NCBI GenBank assembly: GCA_001603805.1
Contig: LUZY01000013.1
Coordinates: forward strand, 186,001-250,000
Direction: 5' to 3'
Length of the DNA stretch: 64,000 bases
From: Deferribacterales bacterium Deferri_01
GTDB taxonomy: Bacteria; Chrysiogenota; Deferribacteres; Deferribacterales; Geovibrionaceae
Shown here: positions 59,954 to 64,000 of the stretch, piece after piece
How the letters are laid out: every line of letters starts with the position of its first letter
How positions within the stretch are numbered: the stretch's first letter is position 1
Program-made: the position numbers and the translations under genes
The notes under the pieces: generated by a model
What the model saw: the letters and a program-made list of their open reading frames with translations, nothing else
Told to the model about the DNA's origin: nothing
Databases searched by the model: none

Positions 59954-60018
59954 GGAGCGGGCTTCCTGATTCTCTCTTGCGTTGTTCGCTGTGGAGATTT
60001 TAGCGGAAAACCCGCCCC
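59954..60018. repeat. Long inverted repeat downstream of mobB and upstream of the nitroreductase gene
   Basis: GGAGCGGGCTTCC (59954-59966) faces GGAAAACCCGCCCC (60005-60018), about 12 pairs with a bulge around a 38-base loop that itself holds weaker dyads. Placed after the mobB stop it may act as a terminator or RNA end, but no T run follows. Confidence 0.45.
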
Positions 60019-60031
60019 GTGGACTTGGATT

Positions 60032-60697
60032 CTATTTTCTTAAATCGACCTTTATTTCAAACTCCATAGCATCTTCAGCGCCTTTCAGTGATTTAAGGTA
60101 GCCTTTCAGAGTATTTGCCAGCGAAAACGAGGCAAAACGGTTGAGGTCTATCTTCTTTCCGTCCGCAACAAGACTGACAAAAGGTGTGGGTTTTTCTTCG
60201 CAGAGAATACGCTCTTCGATAAAACTTACTACCGCCTGCGGATCGTTTATATCAAGAAGCATGGGAGCATCTTTGATTTGTCCGCTTTCAGGAGTGTCGG
60301 TCGCCACTGCGATCAGGCTTTCATGACCGATACAGACAGGCTTTTTACCGTTTGATTCTCTGAAAACTTCTATCTTGGGCAATGAGGATGATTTGTAACC
60401 TTCAATAACTATAAGGTCGATGTCACCGTCACCCGCCATATAAAGCATATCACCCAGATCCGCTTCGCCGTCTGCGATCATCGCATACTTTGCGGGGGAT
60501 GATATAAGCACACGCACGGCTCCGGCCTGTTTGTGCCGCCATGTGTCTTTTCCTTCGTGGTCAATCTCGAATCCGTGAGCATCATGCTTGATAAGGGATA
60601 TACGCAGCCCCTTCTCCGTGAGGATTCTGATAACCTGTTCAACAAGCGTTGTTTTTCCGCTGTTGCTGCTTCCTACAAATGAAATAACCGGAATCAT
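60032..60697 (-). CDS. mobB: Molybdopterin-guanine dinucleotide biosynthesis protein MobB
   Basis: GTP-binding accessory protein for maturing molybdenum cofactor. The P-loop FVGSSNSGKTTLVEQV is at the N-terminus, followed by the MobB motif SLIKHDAHGFEIDHEGKDT, WRHKQAGAVRVLISSP and DLIVIEGYKSSSLPKIEVFR. Beyond about residue 165 there is a 55-residue extension (FVSLVADGKKIDLNRFAS) that is not part of the smallest MobB proteins. 221 residues in all. Implies use of molybdoenzymes such as nitrate, formate or selenate oxidoreductases encoded elsewhere. Single gene, diverging from the ABC-F gene. Confidence 0.92.
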   Translation of the reverse strand: MIPVISFVGSSNSGKTTLVEQVIRILTEKGLRISLIKHDAHGFEIDHEGKDTWRHKQAGAVRVLISSPAKYAMIADGEADLGDMLYMAGDGDIDLIVIEGYKSSSLPKIEVFRESNGKKPVCIGHESLIAVATDTPESGQIKDAPMLLDINDPQAVVSFIEERILCEEKPTPFVSLVADGKKIDLNRFASFSLANTLKGYLKSLKGAEDAMEFEIKVDLRK

Positions 60698-60805
60698 ATC
60701 TATTACTCCTGTTAATAATATTGAATCAGCGCATTATCCTTCACTTTTGCAAAGATTTCCAGTAGATTGTATCCGCCGCAGGCATGAATATATGGAGTAC
60801 AGGTA

Positions 60806-62662
60806 ATGATAAGCGTTGAAAACATAAGCAAAAGCTACGGAGGGCAGGTTCTACTGGACGATGCCTCATTCAGATTAAATAAAGGTGAGAGAGCAGGGTT
60901 GGTCGGCAGAAACGGACACGGCAAGACAACTGTTTTCCGCATGCTGATAGGAGAGGAAACGCCGGATTCCGGTCAGATAAGCTTTCCCAAACGATATGTA
61001 ATAGGGCACCTGAAACAGCACCTTGACTTCAAGGAGAATACTGTCATCGAGGAAGGATGCAGGGGTCTCCGTGAGGAAGATGAAGGGCAGACATGGAAGG
61101 TTGAAAAAATACTCTTCGGACTTGGGTTTACTCAGGATGATATGTACAGGCATCCATCTGAGTTCTCAGGCGGATACCAGATACGTCTTAATCTGGCGAA
61201 AGTTCTTGTTTCGGAACCTAATATGCTTCTTCTTGATGAACCCACGAACTATCTGGACATTACATCTGTCCGCTGGCTTGAAAATTTCCTCAGAAGCTGG
61301 AAAGGTGAACTGATTCTGATCACCCACGACAGAAGCTTTATGGATGCTGTTGTTACCCACACAATAGCCATACACCGCAAGAAGATCCGCAAGATAGAAG
61401 GCGACACAGGCAAACTCTACGAACAGATAGCTACGGAAGAGGAAATATACGAAAAAACCCGCCAGAATGAGGAACAGAAGCGCAAAGAGGTCGAAGCATT
61501 TATCACACGCTTCAAGTCGAAAGCCTCTCTGGCAAGCCGTGCCCAGTCAAGGGTGAAAATGCTTGAAAAAATGGGCTCAAGGGCGAAGCTTGAGGACATA
61601 AAAGATCTGGACTTCGGCTTCCGGTACAAACCTTACGAAGGCAAAACAGGGCTTAACGCCAAGGGAATCACCTTTGGTTATGATAAAAGTGATCCGCTTA
61701 TAAAAGATTTGGATGTTAATATCACCACCGGTGAGCGTGTCTGCATAATCGGTAAAAACGGTAAGGGTAAAACCACTCTGCTGAAGCTTCTTGCAGGTGA
61801 GATGAAACCAGATTCAGGGGAAGTGTACTATGGACCCGGCATTGAAAAAGGCTTTTATGAGCAAACAAATATAAAAACACTGGATGACAGACGAACCATA
61901 GAGGAAGAGCTTTTACAGACCGCACCGGATGTTGACAGACAGAGGGCACGCAATATAGCGGGAATCATGATGTTTGAAGGCGACACTGCACTCAAAAAGA
62001 TCGGTGTTCTCTCCGGAGGGGAGAAGAGCAGGGTGATGTTAGGCAAACTCCTCGCCCAGCCTCTTAACTTCCTGATGCTTGATGAACCGACAAACCACCT
62101 TGATATGCAGTCCTGCGATTCGCTGCTTGAGGCTCTGGATGATTTCCCCGGCACGCTTCTGCTGATTACCCATAATGAGATGTTTCTTCATGCTTTGGCG
62201 GACAGGCTTATCGTTTTCAAAAACAACTGTATAAGCGTGTTTAACGGTACATACGCAGAGTTTCTTGAGAAAGAGGGATGGGATGAGGATGATGAATTCT
62301 CCAAACCCAAGAAGAAAACAACCTCGGAAGGGAAACTGACAAAAAAAGAGTTGAGGAAAAGGCGTTCGGATCTTCTTTCTGAAAGAAACAGAACTCTAGC
62401 ACCCCTTGAAAAGAGAGTTCATGACACTGAAACGGCAATTGAGACTGCCGAAAAAAGAGTTACAGAGCTAAATCAGCTTTTGATAAGCGCCTCGGAAAAA
62501 GGGGAGTCGGATAAAATAAGTAAGCTTTCAAAAGAACTCACTGAATGGGAAAGTGAAATTGAAAAGCTTTTTACCCAGCTTGAGGGCGCAACCGAAGACT
62601 TCGAGTTTGAATCCGCAAAATACGAAGCCAAGCTCAAAGAGCTTGGCGACGATGAAGATTAG
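60806..62662 (+). CDS. ABC-F family ATP-binding cassette protein
   Basis: Soluble tandem-ABC protein acting on the ribosome. First cassette: Walker A GRNGHGKTT, signature FSGGYQIRLNLAKVL, Walker B LLLDEPTNYLD. Second: GKNGKGKTTLLKLL, LSGGEKSRVMLGKLL, LMLDEPTNHLD. Between them lies the charged linker (KIEGDTGKLYEQIATEEEIY and KRKEVEAFITRFKSKASLAS), and a C-terminal coiled coil (about 530-618) resembles the Uup/EttA-related C-terminal domain. No transmembrane helices. 618 residues resembles Uup/YheS-type factors more than antibiotic-resistance ABC-Fs. Confidence 0.92.
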   Translation: MISVENISKSYGGQVLLDDASFRLNKGERAGLVGRNGHGKTTVFRMLIGEETPDSGQISFPKRYVIGHLKQHLDFKENTVIEEGCRGLREEDEGQTWKVEKILFGLGFTQDDMYRHPSEFSGGYQIRLNLAKVLVSEPNMLLLDEPTNYLDITSVRWLENFLRSWKGELILITHDRSFMDAVVTHTIAIHRKKIRKIEGDTGKLYEQIATEEEIYEKTRQNEEQKRKEVEAFITRFKSKASLASRAQSRVKMLEKMGSRAKLEDIKDLDFGFRYKPYEGKTGLNAKGITFGYDKSDPLIKDLDVNITTGERVCIIGKNGKGKTTLLKLLAGEMKPDSGEVYYGPGIEKGFYEQTNIKTLDDRRTIEEELLQTAPDVDRQRARNIAGIMMFEGDTALKKIGVLSGGEKSRVMLGKLLAQPLNFLMLDEPTNHLDMQSCDSLLEALDDFPGTLLLITHNEMFLHALADRLIVFKNNCISVFNGTYAEFLEKEGWDEDDEFSKPKKKTTSEGKLTKKELRKRRSDLLSERNRTLAPLEKRVHDTETAIETAEKRVTELNQLLISASEKGESDKISKLSKELTEWESEIEKLFTQLEGATEDFEFESAKYEAKLKELGDDED

Positions 62663-62668
62663 TATTTC

Positions 62669-63790
62669 TTAATTGGCGTTTTCTGATGCTTCAATGCGCA
62701 GGAGACGCCCGTTTTTATTATCCGTCAGCAGATAAATCCATCCGTCTGGTCCCTGACGAACGTCTCTTATCCGTTCACCAAGTTCCTGAAGAAGCCGTTC
62801 CTCGCCGGTGACCTTTCCGTCTGATATAGTGAGCCTCACAAGCATCTTAGCCGCCATAGCACCGACAAACACGTTCCCTTTCCATTTGGGAAAGCCGTCA
62901 GCAGTGTAAAAGATCAGCCCGCTGGTGGCTATGGAAGGATTCCAGTAGTAAAAAGGTTCACGGAAACCTCTTTCCGCATGGTTGTCAGGAATAGGTACGC
63001 CATTATAGTGCGAACCGTAGCTGACTTCCGGCCATCCGTAGTTGACTCCGGCTTCGGTAATATTCAGCTCGTCACCGCCCATGGGACCGTGTTCAACAGT
63101 CCATAATCTGCCCGTTGCAGGCTCAAGTGCAGCTCCCTGAACATTTCGGTGTCCATATGACCATATTTCAGGCATTGCGCCTTCAACTCCCACAAAAGGA
63201 TTATCCGCAGGTATTGAACCATCCGTGCGGACACGTATGACTTTTCCTAAATGGTTATCAAGCTTCTGCGCCTGTTTACTGTAGTCAAACCTTTCTCCCA
63301 GCGTGATAAATATATTGCCGTCACCGGACAATACAAGGCGTGAACCCCAGTGATTTTTGCCGGTTACTTTGGGAAGCTGGCGGAAAATTACCTTTACGTT
63401 TTCCAGTTTTTCACCGTTCAGCTCTGCTCTGGCTACTGCAGTTCCGGCTTTACCGTTTTCTTCTTCAGAAAACGAGAAGTAGATTACCGGGCGTTCAGAC
63501 GATTTAGGGTCAACAATAACATCCAGAAGCCCGCCCTGACCCTGAACAAATATTTCAGGCAGACCTGACAGGGGCTTGGAAAGCACACCGTCAGAGACAA
63601 GCCTCATCCTTCCGGGACGTTCCGTAACCAGAATTCTGCCGTCTGGAAGAAAGGCAAGGCTCCATGGATTCTCTAAACCTGACACAACAACAGAAACATT
63701 AAGATTTCCTGCGCTGGATTTAAATTCATCAGCCTTCACCGAGGGGGCAACTAACAGCATGCAAGTTAGTATCAGAAGAAAATACCTCAT
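62669..63790 (-). CDS. Secreted PQQ-dependent sugar dehydrogenase-like protein (GSDH/YliI family)
   Basis: Periplasmic six-bladed beta-propeller of 373 residues with signal peptide LLILTCMLLVAPSVKA. Family marks are VSGLENPWSLAFLPDGRILV and TERPGRMRLVSDG at the start, VTGKNHWGSRLVLSGDGNIF, WSYGHRNVQGAALEPATGRL, WTVEHGPMGGDELNITEAG and the ending IRDVRQGPDGWIYLLTDNKN. Relatives include aldose sugar dehydrogenases; natural substrate unknown. The cofactor PQQ would have to be made elsewhere or taken up. Single gene, convergent to ABC-F with 6 bases between. Confidence 0.9.
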   Translation of the reverse strand: MRYFLLILTCMLLVAPSVKADEFKSSAGNLNVSVVVSGLENPWSLAFLPDGRILVTERPGRMRLVSDGVLSKPLSGLPEIFVQGQGGLLDVIVDPKSSERPVIYFSFSEEENGKAGTAVARAELNGEKLENVKVIFRQLPKVTGKNHWGSRLVLSGDGNIFITLGERFDYSKQAQKLDNHLGKVIRVRTDGSIPADNPFVGVEGAMPEIWSYGHRNVQGAALEPATGRLWTVEHGPMGGDELNITEAGVNYGWPEVSYGSHYNGVPIPDNHAERGFREPFYYWNPSIATSGLIFYTADGFPKWKGNVFVGAMAAKMLVRLTISDGKVTGEERLLQELGERIRDVRQGPDGWIYLLTDNKNGRLLRIEASENAN

Positions 63791-64000
63791 AATAGCCTCC
63801 TTCTACTTCTATGGTTTTAGATATGTCAAACTTTATATATAGAATCTAGGTATAAGGGGACGATATGTACAGGATAATTTTGATATATGAACTCAAGTAA
63901 TAAAAATTATAAGGTTAATTACGGGCTGAATGTGTTCACTCCAGCCCGCTTAAATATTCCCATCTTTCTATAAATATTTATTTAATCAATCCTTAAACCA
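63791..64000. other. Right-edge non-coding stretch with a hairpin
   Basis: No credible gene in the last 210 bases. CGGGCTG (63922-63928) faces CAGCCCG (63942-63948) around a 13-base loop, perhaps the terminator of a gene beyond the right edge, though no clean T run follows on either strand. Confidence 0.4.

Noticed and set aside
63887-63973. 28-codon ORF near the right edge
   Set aside because: No ribosome-binding site, no recognisable features and crosses a hairpin; length is within chance.

Overview
This window is chromosomal DNA from a Gram-negative, motile, respiring bacterium of low to middle G+C. The gene set (IHF-alpha followed by a MerR gene, a Ni/Fe-hydrogenase-type cytochrome b, ACT-domain malic enzyme, molybdenum-cofactor gene mobB, chemoreceptor, LPP20 lipoproteins and a Lap-type adhesin system) would fit a member of the Deferribacterota. 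That placement is an inference from gene content and protein flavour, not from a marker search. I see no insertion sequence, prophage, CRISPR array, rRNA operon or replication origin.

Layout. 1-3.4 kb: a truncated RluA-type pseudouridine synthase diverges from a tight prmA - phosphoesterase - rsmE - tadA operon (RNA and protein modification). 3.4-12.1 kb: nine overlapping or abutting minus-strand genes, from a polyprenyl diphosphate synthase through a radical SAM enzyme, an ApbE flavin transferase, a NusG-domain-II protein, a Gx transporter, Maf and an acyl-CoA synthetase to PriA and an EamA permease. 12.1-21.6 kb: a methyltransferase-like unknown, RidA, a GH114-like lipoprotein, HflC/HflK, a divergent EF-G, IHF-alpha/MerR and an alpha/beta hydrolase. 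21.6-25.6 kb: a cell-envelope cluster of a FecR-domain protein, three LPP20-type lipoproteins and an MltC-like lytic transglycosylase. 25.7-32.4 kb: STAS protein, an orphan hydrogenase cytochrome b, an HD phosphohydrolase, malic enzyme, a family 9 glycosyltransferase and a chemoreceptor with its likely sensor domain at the C-terminus.

32.4-50.6 kb is the highlight: a complete c-di-GMP-controlled adhesin system of the Lap type. One operon encodes a TolC-like outer-membrane protein fused to an OmpA peptidoglycan-binding domain, the periplasmic protease LapG, the inactive GGDEF/EAL receptor LapD, the type I secretion ATPase LapB, the adaptor LapC and a LuxR-type regulator. Convergent to it lies a 2854-residue adhesin with an N-terminal retention module carrying a TAAG LapG site, arrays of VCBS repeats, PA14 and von Willebrand A domains and a C-terminal secretion region. 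The operon and the adhesin gene share a GTAC-containing palindrome placed at the same distance upstream of a -10-like hexamer, which suggests one regulator, plausibly the operon's own LuxR protein, drives both. In the expected scheme LapD at high c-di-GMP sequesters LapG so the adhesin stays anchored; at low c-di-GMP LapG cuts TAAG and releases it.

50.5-64 kb: tRNA-Arg(CCG), a short PrmA-like methyltransferase, asd, agmatinase, HU, an ExeA-like ATPase with an unusual P-loop, bioB, a PIN-PhoH protein, an unassigned region of nested dyads (58.47-58.70 kb), a GNAT enzyme, a nitroreductase, mobB, an ABC-F protein and a secreted sugar-dehydrogenase-like protein. Start codons given below were chosen from ribosome-binding sites and family alignments in memory; several genes use GTG or TTG.
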